Of a stretch of DNA of 64,000 bases, positions 22,623-33,410 are shown piece after piece. The DNA comes from Schistocerca nitens. Its lineage: Eukaryota; Arthropoda; Insecta; Orthoptera; Acrididae. Location of the stretch: the NCBI RefSeq assembly GCF_023898315.1, contig NC_064614.1, forward strand, positions 384,213,348-384,277,347. The letters run 5' to 3'. The position numbers and the translations under genes are program-made. Positions within the stretch are counted from its first letter, which is position 1; the number at the start of each line of letters is the position of its first letter. The notes below the pieces were generated by a model. It was not told the DNA's origin, did not search any database, and worked only from the letters and a program-made list of their open reading frames with translations.

Positions 22623-25533
22623 AATCTACATCTACATCTACATCCATACTCCACAAGCCACCAGACGGTGTGTGGCGGAGGGTACCCTGAGTACCTCTAT
22701 CGGTTCTCCCTTCTATTCCAGTATCGTATTGTTAGTGGAAAGAAGGATTGTCGGTATGCTTCTGTGTGGGCTCTAATCTCTCTGATTTTATCCTCATGGT
22801 CTCTTCGCGAGATATACGTAGGAGGGAGCAATATACTGCTTGACTCTTCGGTGAAGGTATGTTCTCAAAACTTTAACAAAAGCCCGTACCGAGCTACTGA
22901 GCGTCTCTCCTGCAGAGTCTTCCACTATAGTTTATCTATCATCTCCGTAACGCTTTCATGATTACTAAATGATCCTGTAACGAAGCGTGCTGCTCTCCGT
23001 AGGATCTTCTCTATCTCTTCTATCAACCCTATCTGGTACGGATCCCACACTGCTGAGCAGTATTCAAGCAGTGGGCGAACAAGCGTACTGTAACCTACTT
23101 CCTTTGTTTTCAGATTGCATTTCCTTAGGATTCTTCCAATGAGTCTCAGTCTGGCATCTGCTTTACCGACAATCAACTTTATATGATCATTCCATTTTAA
23201 ATCACTCCTAATGCGTACTCCCAGATAATTTATGGAATTAACTGCTTCCAGTTGCTGACCGGCTATTTTGTAGCTAAATGATAAGGGATCTATCTTTCTA
23301 TGTATTCGCAGCACATTACACTTGTCTACATTGAGATTCAATTGCCATACCCTGCACCATGCGTCAATTCGCTGCAGATCCTCCTGCATTTCAGTACAAT
23401 TTTCCATTGTTACAACCTCTCGATACACCACAGCATCATCCCCAAAAAGCCTCAGTGAACTTCCGATGTCATCCACAAGGTCATTTATGTATATTGTGAA
23501 TAGCAACGGTCCTATGACACTCCCCTGCGGCACACCTGAAATCACTCTTACTTCGGAAGACTTCTCTCCATTGAGAATGACATGCTGCGTTCTGTTATCT
23601 AAGAACTCTTCAATCCAATCACACAATTGGTCTGATAGTCCATATGCTCTTACTTTGTTCATTAAACGACTGTGAAGAACTGTACTGATTGTCTTGCGGA
23701 AGTCAAGAAACACGGATCTACCTGGGAACTCGTGTCTATGGCCCTCTGAGTCTCGTGGATGAATAGCGCGAGCTGGGTTTCACACGACCGTCTTTTTCAA
23801 AACCCATGTTGATTCCTACAGAGTAGATTTCTAGTCTCCAGAAAAGTCATTATACTCAAACATAATACGTGTTCCAAAATTCTACAACTGATCGACGTTA
23901 GAGATATAGGTCTATAGTTCTACACATCTGTTCGACATCCCTTCTTGAAAACAAGGATGACCTGTGCCCTTTTCCAATCCTTTGGAGCGCTATGCTCTTC
24001 TAGAGACCTACGGTGCACCACTGCAAGAATGGGGGCAAGTTCCTTCACGTACTCTGTGTAAAATCGAACTGGTATCCCATCAGGTCCAGCGGCCTTTCCT
24101 CTTTTGAGCGATTTTAATTGTTTCTCTATCCCTCTGTCGTCTATTTCAATATCTACCATTTTGTCATCTGTGCGACAATCTAGAGAAGGAACTACAGTGC
24201 AGTCTTCCTCTGTGAAACAGCTTTGGAAAAAGACATTTAGTATTTCGGCCTTTAGTCTGTCATCCTCTGTTTCAGTACCATTTTGGTCACAGAGTGTCTG
24301 GACATTTTGTTTTGAACCACCTACCGCTTTGACATAAGACCAAAATTTCTTAAGATTTTCTGCCAAGTCAGTACATAGAACTTTACTTTCGAATTCATTG
24401 AACGCCTCTCGCATAGCCCTCCTCACACTACTTTTCGCTTCGCATAATTTTTGTTTGTCTGCAAGGCTTTGGCTATGTTTATGTTTGCTGTGAACTTCCC
24501 TTTGCTTCCGCAGCAGTTTCCTAACTCGGTTGTTGTACCACAGTGGCTCTTTTCCATCTCTTACGATCTTGCTTGGCACATACTCATCTAACGCATATTG
24601 TACGATGGTTTTGAACTTTGTCCACTGATCTTCAACACTATCTGTACTTGAGACAAAACTTTTGTGTTGAGCCATCAGGTACTCTGTAATCTTCTTTTTG
24701 TCGCTTCTGCTAAACAGAAAAATCTTCCTATCTTTTTTAATATTTCTATTTAGGGCTGAAATCATCGATGCAGTAACCGCTTTATGATTGCTGATTCCCT
24801 GTTCTGCGTTAACTGTTTCAAATAGTTCAGGTCTGTTTGTCACCAGAAGGTCTAATATGTTATCGCCACGAGTCGGTTCTCTGTTTAACTGCTCAAGGTC
24901 GTTTTCAGATAAAGAACTGAAAAAAATTTCACTGGATTCTTTGTCCCTGCCACCCGTTATGAACGTTTGAGTCTCCCAGTCTATATCCGGCAAATTAAAA
25001 TCTCCACCCAGAACTATAACATGGTGGGGAAATCTACTCTAAATATTTTCCAAATTATCCTTCAGGTGCTCAGCCACAACAGCTGCTGAGCCAGGGGGCC
25101 TATAGAGACATCCAATTACCATGTCTGAGCCTGCTTTAACTGTGACCTTCACCCAAATTATTTCACATTTCGGATCTCCGTCAATTTCCTTCAATACTAT
25201 AGCACTTCTTATCGCTATAAACACGCCTCCCCCTTCACTGTCCAGCCTGTCTCTGCGGTATACATTCCAATCTGCTTTTAGGATTTCATTACTGTTTACG
25301 TCTGGTTTCAGCCAACTTTCTGTCCCTAGTACTATATGGGCATTGTGACCGTTTGTTAATGAGAGCAGTTCTGGGACCTTTCTAAATACACTCCTGCAGT
25401 TTACTATTAGCACGTTAATATTGTTATTCCCTGTTGCATTTTGCCTACTCCTACCTTGCTGCGTCTCAGGAGGCGTCTTGTCGGGCCTAGGGAGGGAATT
25501 ATCTAACCTAAAAAACCCACATGTGCACTCCAC
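22623..25533 (-). pseudogene. CR1-like LINE (copy B): ORF2 endonuclease-reverse transcriptase
   Basis: Reading minus from 25533, the apurinic-like endonuclease has INVLIVNCRSVFRKVPEL, VLGTESWLKPD, GGGVFIAIRS, WVKVTVKAG, GCLYRPPGS and LGGDFN next to LPDIDW. RT blocks follow: GKAAGPDGIPVRFY, APKDWKRAQVILVFKKG, NYRPISL, GVPQGSVIGPLLFTIYINDL and RLFGDDAVVYR (GDD in place of ADD), then the thumb with LEYCSAVWDPYQIGL and LRRAARFV. The element nicks DNA and copies its RNA at the target. In-frame stops occur at 25036-25038, before NYRPISL and in the GF-KRRS block; frameshifts lie near 23715 and in the C-terminus. The 3' tail at 22623-22641 is (TAGATG)n-like. Best-preserved copy of the family here. 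Confidence 0.92.
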
Positions 25534-25670
25534 ACGTACTCCGCTACTCTTGTAGCCGCTTCCGGCGTTTAGTGCACGCCTGACCTATTCAGGGGGACCC
25601 TACATTCCTCCACCCAATAGCGGAGGTCGAGAAATTTGCACCCCAGATCTCCGCAGAATCGTCTGAGCCT

Positions 25671-26419
25671 CTAGTTTAAGCCTTCCACTCGGCTCCAAAC
25701 CAGAGGACCGCGATCGGTTCTGGGAATGATACTACAAATAGTTAGCTCTGATTCCACCCCATGAGCGAGGCTTTCCACCTTCACCAATTCAGCCAACCGC
25801 CTGTACAAACTGAGGATGACCTCTGAACCCAGACGGCAGGAGTCATTGGTGCTGACATGAGCAACAATTTGCAGTCGGGTGCACCCAGTGCTCTCTATCG
25901 CCGCCGGCAGGGCCTCCTCCACATCTCGGATGAGACCCCCCGGCAAGCAGAGTGAACACTGGCTTTCTTCCCCGACCTTTCCACTATTTCCCTAAGGGGC
26001 TCCATCACCCGCCTAACGTTGGAGCTCCCAATAACTAATAAACCCCTCCCCCCGTGTGCCTGCTCGGACCTTGCTGAAGGAGCAGCCACATGTACACTCA
26101 CAGACAGAGCGGGCGATGCCACACAGCCAGCCTCCACATTGACCCTCAGCCTCGTGCGCCGCAAACGCCGTTGAACCCGCTGCTCCCCTTGGGGAGAGCG
26201 TGGCCCAACCGCGCCCAGTACCCGCGAAGATGTCTCGGCAGCAGGGACAGTGGGTGAAACATGTAACACCTGGGGTGCACCATGCGATGCACCAGACTCC
26301 CCACTGCTGCTACACTCCGAGGCAGCAGCCTGAAGATGGCTGACCACGGCCATCAACACGTTCAGCTGTTCGCGAACAGTGGCCAGCTCCTCCTGCGTCC
26401 GTACACAGCAGTCACACAT
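25671..26419 (-). pseudogene. CR1-like LINE (copy B): ORF1 with coiled coil and SGNH-esterase-like domain
   Basis: The frame starts at ATG 26419 with MCDCCVRTQEELATVREQL, a short coiled coil of about 35 residues. A Ser/Pro/Arg-rich linker follows, then LLVIGSSNVRRV, which resembles block I (GDSL-type Ser) of SGNH hydrolases. A one-base frameshift near 25945-25960 leads to CLPGGLIRDVEEAL (block II Gly), VAHVSTNDSC (block III, Asn-Asp) and SIIPRTDRGPL. This is the esterase-type ORF1 known in CR1-group LINEs, proposed to bind RNA or membranes. It ends in a stop near 25671. The domain call is mine by motif order; no profile was run. Confidence 0.75.
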
Positions 26420-27030
26420 CCTATCTATCCTAAGAAATCAATTTACCTTAGAGAGTTAATCAACTTTTATCTAAACTGCTAATTCACTAAAGGCAGCTGA
26501 TTGTTGACTGAACTGTGGTTGCTAGCCACTTCTTGTAGAAAACAATGAAAATAGCACTACCTGTCTCTGGAATGTATTGAAAACAAATACTAGCACTACT
26601 GGCACTATGGTTGACTAAAGGGACTCTCTCTGACTGTATTCAAAACAAACACGAAATCTATGGAACAATGTTACTAACACTCGACAATTAAAGCTTCCTA
26701 CAAGCAAAAACACACGGAAGAAGAAGTGACAAGTAAGAAAAATACAGTTAATACTTAAATTAAGGTAGCTCGCTGCACAGCAGACGTGAAGCAGACGGCA
26801 GTTATGACGACACTGACACTACTGGCGCTAGGCTGACTAAAGGGACTCTCTCTGACTGTATTCAAAACAAACACGAAATCTATGGAACACTATTACTTGC
26901 ACTCGACAATTAAAGCTTCCTAAAAGCAAAAACACACAGAAGAAGAAGTGACAAGTAAGAAAAATACAGTTAATACTTAAATTAAGGTAGCTCGCTGCAC
27001 AGCAGACGGCAGTTATGACAACACATACTG
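26420..27030 (-). repeat. CR1-like LINE (copy B): 5' UTR with two tandem units
   Basis: Two head-to-tail units occupy 26594-26816 (223 bp) and 26817-about 27029 (about 213 bp). They share GGGACTCTCTCTGACTG, the GAAGAAGAAGTGACAAG block and GGTAGCTCGCTGCACAGCAG. Unit 2 lacks about 10 bases near its end. On the transcribed strand they lie upstream of ORF1, where promoter monomers sit in some LINEs. The region to 26420 continues the 5' UTR. Confidence 0.8.
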
Positions 27031-27289
27031 TCTAGTAGTACCATCGACTGGGATTACTTTGGTCCTTGCAAGGTTACTTTGGTCCAAAACCAAAAAAAAG
27101 TTTTAAATTTTTGTGCTCAACAAAAAAAAGAAGATGTATTTGTATTTTTAGGTTTAAAAAATATTTTATACCCTACTTGAGGGTATTTTAATAGTGTTGG
27201 GTAATTTAAAATTTTTACCACTGGCAACACTGGAGGTTTTGCAAGCCTTTGTTTTGATGTGTGATTTGTTTACCTCCAAACTTTTCATC

Positions 27290-28900
27290 ATGGATGAATT
27301 CAGTAACAAGATAAAAATAAGGTAAGTAAGGTGCCAAAATATCATCTTTCATAATCCGTTACCAATGTGTGATAACTGTTTTTCCTTATTCTATTTTTTT
27401 AATACAGTACATGTTTAACTTTTTGTAAATTTCACCTAAAAACTAGTTTATCGGGGCTACTTTGTACCAGCCCTAACTTGGACTAAAGTAACCCCAGCAA
27501 TTTACAAATACAATTCTTACTTCCAAATTAAAACAAAAATATTTTTACTTACATTGTTGTATACGTTACTGTTGTGCAATATTCTTTTGGTTGTTTTTGT
27601 TCCACTTGCTGATTGCAGAATGATGAGAAGCTACAAGAGAAAGCCAGTTTCAATAAAGTACACTGATTGTACTGCTGAGCCTTCTAAGTTTGTTTGAAGG
27701 ACATACAAAGTGCAGGAAGAACACAACAAAGTATAAGTTAGTATTACAATGTACCTAGAAGCACAATAATAAATAAGCTTAAAACCTATGGGTTACGGTT
27801 ACTGGAAGGCCTACCTGCTGACGAGTTAGCTACATTTGGATTTCCTATCACTGACCTTGATTTGAGATACTCCATAAAAGACTATCTTGACAAACAGGGG
27901 CGTGAAATAAAGAGTTTCAAAAACAACTTTCCAGGTCCTGATTGGGCAGTATCATTTAGAAAACATCACCCGAAGTTACAGCAAGCAGCAAGCAACGTTA
28001 AACAAGTAAGGGATGCTATTGGTGAAACGGTAGTCAATAATTATTTTGACAACATGCAAACTGTTCTCAGTAAGTTCCAGATGAGGACATATGGAATTAT
28101 GATGAGACAAACATGCAAGATGAGCCTGGAGCAAGCAAGATCATTTGTAAAAGGAGGCAGAAGTATGTTGAACACATAATGGAGTCAACAGTGTCTTGTA
28201 TTTCTTTAATGTTTTGTGAAAGTGGCTGTGGAGAGATGTTACCATGTGGTGTATAAATCTGAGCATTTATGGTCTACAGGGACTGAGGGTGGTCCTGCGG
28301 GATGCAGGTACCACAGAACAAAAAGTGGGTGGTTTGATTCGGGGACATTCAAAGATTGGTTTATGACCACCATACTTCTTTGGTTGAAAAATCTGCCTGG
28401 CGTCAAGGTTGTGATTGGGGTAACTTAAGATCCCATATCAATGTAGAAATTGTAAAAGCTTGTGAGGATAATGATGTAAAATTTGTGTGACTGCCACCGA
28501 ACTCAACACATAACACCCAACTATTGGACGCCACCTACTATGTCCCAATAAAAAGGGAGTGGCATAAGATATTGACTTTGTGGAAGGAAAAAAACAAGTC
28601 AATGACAGGCTTGCCCAAAGATCAATTTCCTAAACTACTAAAATAGCTGGTCAATTGTATGTATGTAGAAAAGAAGGAAAATATTATATCTGGATTTTAA
28701 AAAAAGAAACGGTATCATATCTTTTGACAGAACCAAAGTACTGGAGCACTTGCTACAACATGGTAACTTCAACAGCCCTATGAAAAGTCTATTTGGAGAA
28801 AGTTTGATGCAACACCTTTCAGAAAAAAAGAAGGATGTGACAAAAAATACTAAAAATACTCAGAAATGTAAGAATCTGGATGTTCCAGCTGGGAAAAAGA
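27290..28900 (+). pseudogene. pogo-like transposase (psq HTH plus DDE_1), with one intron
   Basis: Exon 1 (27290-27321) begins with ATG and encodes MDEFSNKIKIR. A GTAAGT...TGCAG intron (27322-27618) joins in frame to SYKRKPVSIKYTD, typical of a pogo/Tigger N-terminal psq helix-turn-helix. Later blocks are VPRST-like INKLKTYG, LEGLPADELATFGFPIT, WNYDETN (first catalytic Asp, about 28108), GWFDSGTFKDWF, then KVVIG followed by a broken GDNL (about 28416-28428). LPPNSTHNTQLLDATYYVP with the third Asp comes last. A one-base loss falls in the second Asp codon (GGGG TAAC). Many stops and at least three frameshifts are present. Confidence 0.8.
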
Positions 28901-29552
28901 TTTTGTTCAAAGTTCTTTGATGAGTAGAGTGAAAATGAAATGGACTTTGAAGGCACATCAACTTCTAAACCTGAGCCAAAAAATGTGGCCCGGAGTAGAG
29001 AGCAAGAATCAACAAGCCAATCAGATAATTCTAGTTCTTACAGTGTTCATGATGACAGTGCTTCTGATGATGGCTCACACCTTTCTTTAACTTAAAGTGA
29101 ATCTGAAGATTTCGATGAAGAAGTTGGTACCATAGAACCTATCAAGGGAACACCACCGGTACTGGACCTAGAATCATGAAAACGTAACTTGAAAGAAGGC
29201 AACTTTGTTATTGTCACGTATGAAGGAAAGCACTATCCAGGTTTGATAACAAAACTTCCTAATGGGACAGAGTTAGGTCCTATAGTAGACTGTATGAGCA
29301 AGACCAAAAAGTCCTGGAAGTCACCCAACAAAAAGGATATTATTGTTTATGAGTGGACTGACATGTAGAAAAAAAATCAACCCTCCCAAGCTTATGAAAC
29401 AGGGACATTTTAATGTTCCTGAGAGGGCTGACTTTGAGCGAGTGTAAGAAATTAGCACTAAGCAAGTCCGTAGAACAAAAATAAAGGTTTAAGATTTTCA
29501 AATAAAATCTAAAATTTTGTTTTCTTTATAGCTATTCAAATAAGTTTTTTTG

Positions 29553-29571
29553 CCCCCCCCCCCCCCCCCCC
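29553..29571. repeat. poly-C tract (19 C)
   Basis: An uninterrupted run of 19 C within the 3' part of the pogo-like element. Length may be imprecise in assembly. Confidence 0.9.
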
Positions 29572-29734
29572 AATTGTGTAAGGGGTTACAATAGTCTAAC
29601 ATGTGATTTGTATTCAATTTGTAGTAAAGTAAGTGAGTGGTCCAAAGTAGCCCCAAGTAGGGGTTACTTTGTACCAACATCTAAATAATAATGAAAAAAT
29701 AAAAAAGACAATTTCTTTAAAAAAAGTTGCATGT

Positions 29735-30235
29735 GCATGAGTGTGTGTGTGTGCCTATTTTTGACAAAGACCTTAATGGCTGAAAGCTATATTGTGAGAA
29801 TCTTTTTGTTGTGCCTATCTGCAACTCAGCTATGCAAGTAGCTACTTTCCTTCTCTAATATTGTTACAAAAAATGTGAAAATTTTGAAATATCAATTGTT
29901 TCATTTGTAATAACTGATACAAGATTAGCAGCACCAATTTCCTTTCTCACTCAGTCATGAAAATCTTCCAGCATACAGGAAAGTAAATAATTCTGCTTAC
30001 CCCTTCTGGCTGTGTTTTGTGTTATCCCATCTGAAAGTATGAGAACATGTTTGAAGTGTGTGTAAATTAAGTAACTGAAGCAGGAAATGGGTATGATTCT
30101 GGCATTTACTTCTTTATACTTTGTTAATTGGTTAAAACTCAATTTTGATGTTTAAAATCCATTTATTAAATTTTTTATTAATTAATATGCAAGTGAAAAC
30201 ATGAAAAACATATCTCAGTGAGACTGCAGCCGTGT

Positions 30236-30292
<57 letters not shown>

Positions 30293-30700
30293 TATTGTTG
30301 ACAAAGAGCTTAATGGCCAAAAGCTATAACTGTGAAAATCTTTTTGTTTGTTCCTGTTACTCAGCATCTCCACTATATGCTAGTAGCAACTTTCCTTCTC
30401 TAATATTGTTACAAAAACTGTGAAAATTTTGAAATATCAATTGTATCATTTGTAATAACTGATACAAGATTAGCAGCATCAATTTCCTTTCTTACTCAAT
30501 CATGATAAACCTCCAGCATACAGGCACCCTCCAGCATACAGGAAAGTAAACAATTTTGTGTACCCCATCTGGCTGTGGTTTGTGTTATCCCATCTGAAAG
30601 TATGAGAACATGTTTGAAATGTCTGTGAATTAAGTAACTGAAGCAGGAAATGGGTATGAGTCAGGCGTTCACCTAGCAGTATGCGAGAAACTGAAGGCAT
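29735..30700 (+). repeat. tandem pair of about 365-bp units with PLE-like terminal motifs
   Basis: Copy 1 (29757-30108) and copy 2 (30299-30664) align over their length. Both start with TTGACAAAGA, CTTAATGG and AAAGCTAT, a decayed hammerhead-like core followed by TCTTTTTGTT and GTAGC(A)ACTTTCCTTCTC. Both continue through GATACAAGATTAGCAGCA to GAAGCAGGAAATGGGTATGA. Each copy is preceded by TG repeats (short at 29740-29754, long at 30232-30291). Copy 2 holds a small internal duplication of CCAGCATACAGG (30513-30540). Confidence 0.75.
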
Positions 30701-30845
30701 TCATCAACGATACCTTCAGTTTCCCACATCTTGCTAGGTGAATGCTGGACTCGTACCCATTTCCTGCCTCATTTATCATTTCATTTCTAACATATTCTCA
30801 TACTTTCAGGTGGGATAACACAAAACACAGCCAGATGGGATACAC
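30560..30845. repeat. inverted repeat extending the tandem pair
   Basis: The segment 30560-30690 (CCCCATCTGGCTGTG, then GTGTTATCCCATCTGAAAG, GAAATGGGTATGAGTC) recurs inverted at 30712-30842. The central arms (CACCTAGCA and TTCAGTTTC words around 30670-30725) close a foldback. So a third partial unit lies in inverted orientation. Confidence 0.75.
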
Positions 30846-32599
30846 AAGTTCCAACCCAGGAAGCAAAAGGTGGTGACAGGAAGGACACTAGGCCACCCTC
30901 TAGCACTAATGTGGCCAAATCCAGATTTACTTGTCAATTCCATGAAGATTAAGGCCTGTAAAAAAAGAAAGACACATACAAGCACCTTTAAGAACAGTAG
31001 CATTCAAAAATTGATACTATGGGAACCTTAAGTTAAGCAGTGAAATTTGAAGAGTCATTACATTTGTCATGTCTATGAAGTGGAATCCACAATTTTAGGA
31101 AGAACACAACAATTTTAGCAAATCTGATCATTGTGTCTTTAATTAATTGTCTAAAAGTGCTATCTAGTTGTTGAATAGCATGCTTTCCTGAAAGACTAAG
31201 CTCTAGCTCTGCAGTAATATGTGATTTGGAACACTTTTTATCTTCTGTGATAAATGTCTGAAATCATCAATGCATCTTAGCATCCCAATTATTTCACACC
31301 CAGCATTTTCTTTTGCAATCAACAAACATGAAAAATGGAAAAACTTGTTTATGATATCACAACTACAAATCCCGTCTATTTTCCCACAAATGTCAAACTT
31401 TAAAATTCTCTATCTGAAATTTCTCTGTTTTTATTTTTAGTTTTCTTGAGTACTTGATTTCCTGTATCTGTTTCCCTAGATTCTTGATACTGGGAAGAAA
31501 GAGTAGTTTCTCTATGTCTCTGGGCTAAAATAGCACACTGACTTCACACTGTATACAGCACACCTGTCTTCAAACTCACACCCACATATTAAATCCTCTG
31601 GCATAATATATAGAGTAAAATCTGGTCACAGTATTTGTAACTAAACTGTATCACATTTGGAATGCAACTTAACTGTAACACATAAAATTCTTGGCCATCA
31701 CCGCTTACTTGGCTCTTGTGGTTATTTCAGTTTCAAAAATGTAGGTGCTCACAGGGAGCAGTAACCCAATAGATATTATAAGTTCAGGAATATTATAGAT
31801 ATGAACTGGATTCAAAATCCAGTATTTATGTATAATGTCGAGGAGGGAATCAATAGCTGGAGCAGAAATTGAGGCTACAGTGGATACACACAAAAAGCTG
31901 GAGCAATGGTGCAATCACAATTGCCCATACTTGGCCACACTCCAATGCTCAGAATATGAGAAAGCTCCTGCTCCCACTCCCTTCTCCACCCCTGTCTATG
32001 AAATGATCACCAACAATATGGTTTCTGGCACTGCAGAACTGAACTGTGCACACAGGATGGGCCAAGAACAGAACTGGCAGCCAGGTTCAGACACAAGTGC
32101 AGGTGTCAGTGGGATGATTCGTATTGATTACTAAATAATTAACTGTTACAGAAGCATGAGAATGGATGAGTTTTAGTTTAAAATCTTTATGCACTGTAAA
32201 ATTCTCTCAGACACAAATATTTCTATGGGAGTTCATTACTGTCACTGCCTTTATTATGCCTCAGTCTGTTTGCCCATTTCAAAAATTGTTCAAACCTGCT
32301 GTCCTCACTTTCTGAACATCATGTTATTGCAATGTTTCAATTTCTGAAGTGTGTTTATATTTGGAGAGTCAGGCAAGGATCCAGGAATGTGTTTTGGGGG
32401 AGGGATTTTGGGGGAGGGGAGTAACAGCTCCTTACTTCCTCCTTCCCTCCCCCAAATATAACTTGATGTAACTTTCACTTTTAACATACCACAGACCACA
32501 GGTGCCCAGTATTTAATAAGAACCATAAAATACAGTATAAAACTTGGAATGTAACAACTTGCTTACACTGGTGCTGTCACTGATGAGTTGTGAATATAA
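30846..32599. other. gene-free stretch
   Basis: Only short frames without family resemblance are present. A GGGGGAGGG/CCTCCC-rich island lies at about 32390-32455. No RNA gene or transposon is recognised. Confidence 0.45.
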
Positions 32600-33274
32600 G
32601 GAAGTCATCATCATCAGCAGCAGCTTTCTGCTATATTAGCAGGTCCTTTGCCTCTCCATTTTCTGTAATCCAATGCTTCCTTCTTAAGGCTGCTGTATGT
32701 TGTACCATCCATTACGTCATCCAGTATCTGAAACCTCTTCCCTTCTAAATAACCTTCTAAAAACTGTTTTTATCAGTCTGCCATTCTTTCTTAATTTATG
32801 CCCAAACCAATTTCTTTTTCTTCTTTTTATTACATCTGGTAACTGTCTTTTCTCTCCCACTCTTCTCAGTAACTCTTCATTTTTTATTCTGTCCATCCAA
32901 CTTATTCTTTCCATTCTCCGCCATGTCCACATCTCAAAAGCCTCCAGCCTTTCTCTGTCTTTCTTCCTCAGAGTCCATGTTTTAGTGCCATACAGAAAAA
33001 CACTCCATACAAAATATTTTATATTTTATTTTCCTCAGTTCTCTGTCCAGACTGCTGCAGAAAATTCTTCTTTTCTTATAAAATGCCTTTTTTGCCATTG
33101 TTATCCTTGTTTTAATTTCTGTGCTGCACTTCCAGTCGGTGTCTATCCTGCTTCCAAGATACTTAAAATTTTGCACCTGTTCTAATATTTCTCCATTCAG
33201 CATAATTTTTATTTCATTATTTCCTCCTAGTGTCAATACTTTTGTTTTCTTTGTGTTAATTTTCATTCCACAAG
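32600..33274 (-). pseudogene. RTE-like LINE, 5'-truncated RT C-terminus
   Basis: Reading minus from 33266: MKINTKKTKVLTLGG, VQNFKYLGSRIDTDWKC, EIKTRITMAKKAFYKKR, a frameshift, RKKDRERLEAFEMWTWRRM, RISWMDRIKNEELLRRVGEKR and FGHKLRKNG. These are the post-active-site blocks of insect RTE-type endonuclease-reverse transcriptases. Two frames cover it (33266-32982, then 32932-32717). The 3' end near 32600 has CAT/GAT repeats. It abuts the BEL LTR and probably inserted into it. Confidence 0.85.
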
Positions 33275-33410
33275 GAAGTACAAGACTGATAATTTGAACA
33301 AAAGTGTTTATTGGCTTAGTAATATGACAGCAATATTACATATGTGCACAGACACAAATATTTAGTGCAATGATGTACAGAATTACTGATCTTCCACATC
33401 CTCCCCACTC
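33275..33410 (-). repeat. BEL/Pao element: polypurine tract and start of 3' LTR
   Basis: On minus, a purine run GAGTGGGGAGGA (33399-33410) is followed directly by TGTGGAAGATCAG, a plausible LTR start at 33398. AATAAA lies inside (about 33311). The LTR is cut at about 33275 by the RTE-like LINE. No matching 5' LTR was found. Confidence 0.55.

Larger units (their letters stand above)
27050..29675 (+). mobile_element. pogo-like DNA transposon bounded by GGGRYTACTTTGG motifs
   Basis: A decayed DDE transposase gene (27290-28900) is enclosed by short related motifs. Direct copies lie at 27050-27065, 27071-27085, 27453-27468 and 29660-29675. Inverted copies lie at 27480-27495 and 29639-29654. The outer pair (27050-27065 against 29639-29654) reads as a terminal inverted repeat of about 16 bases. 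An acidic, Ser-rich tail segment at 28930-29090 and a short basic region to 29470 follow the DDE domain. The exact end is uncertain by about 20 bases because a further motif lies just beyond. Confidence 0.75.

Noticed and set aside
30132-30423. Open frames across the (GT)n run
   Set aside because: Low-complexity artefacts on both strands.
32690-33185. Plus-strand frame of 162 codons rich in Leu, Phe and Ser
   Set aside because: It is the antisense of the RTE-like reverse transcriptase fragment.
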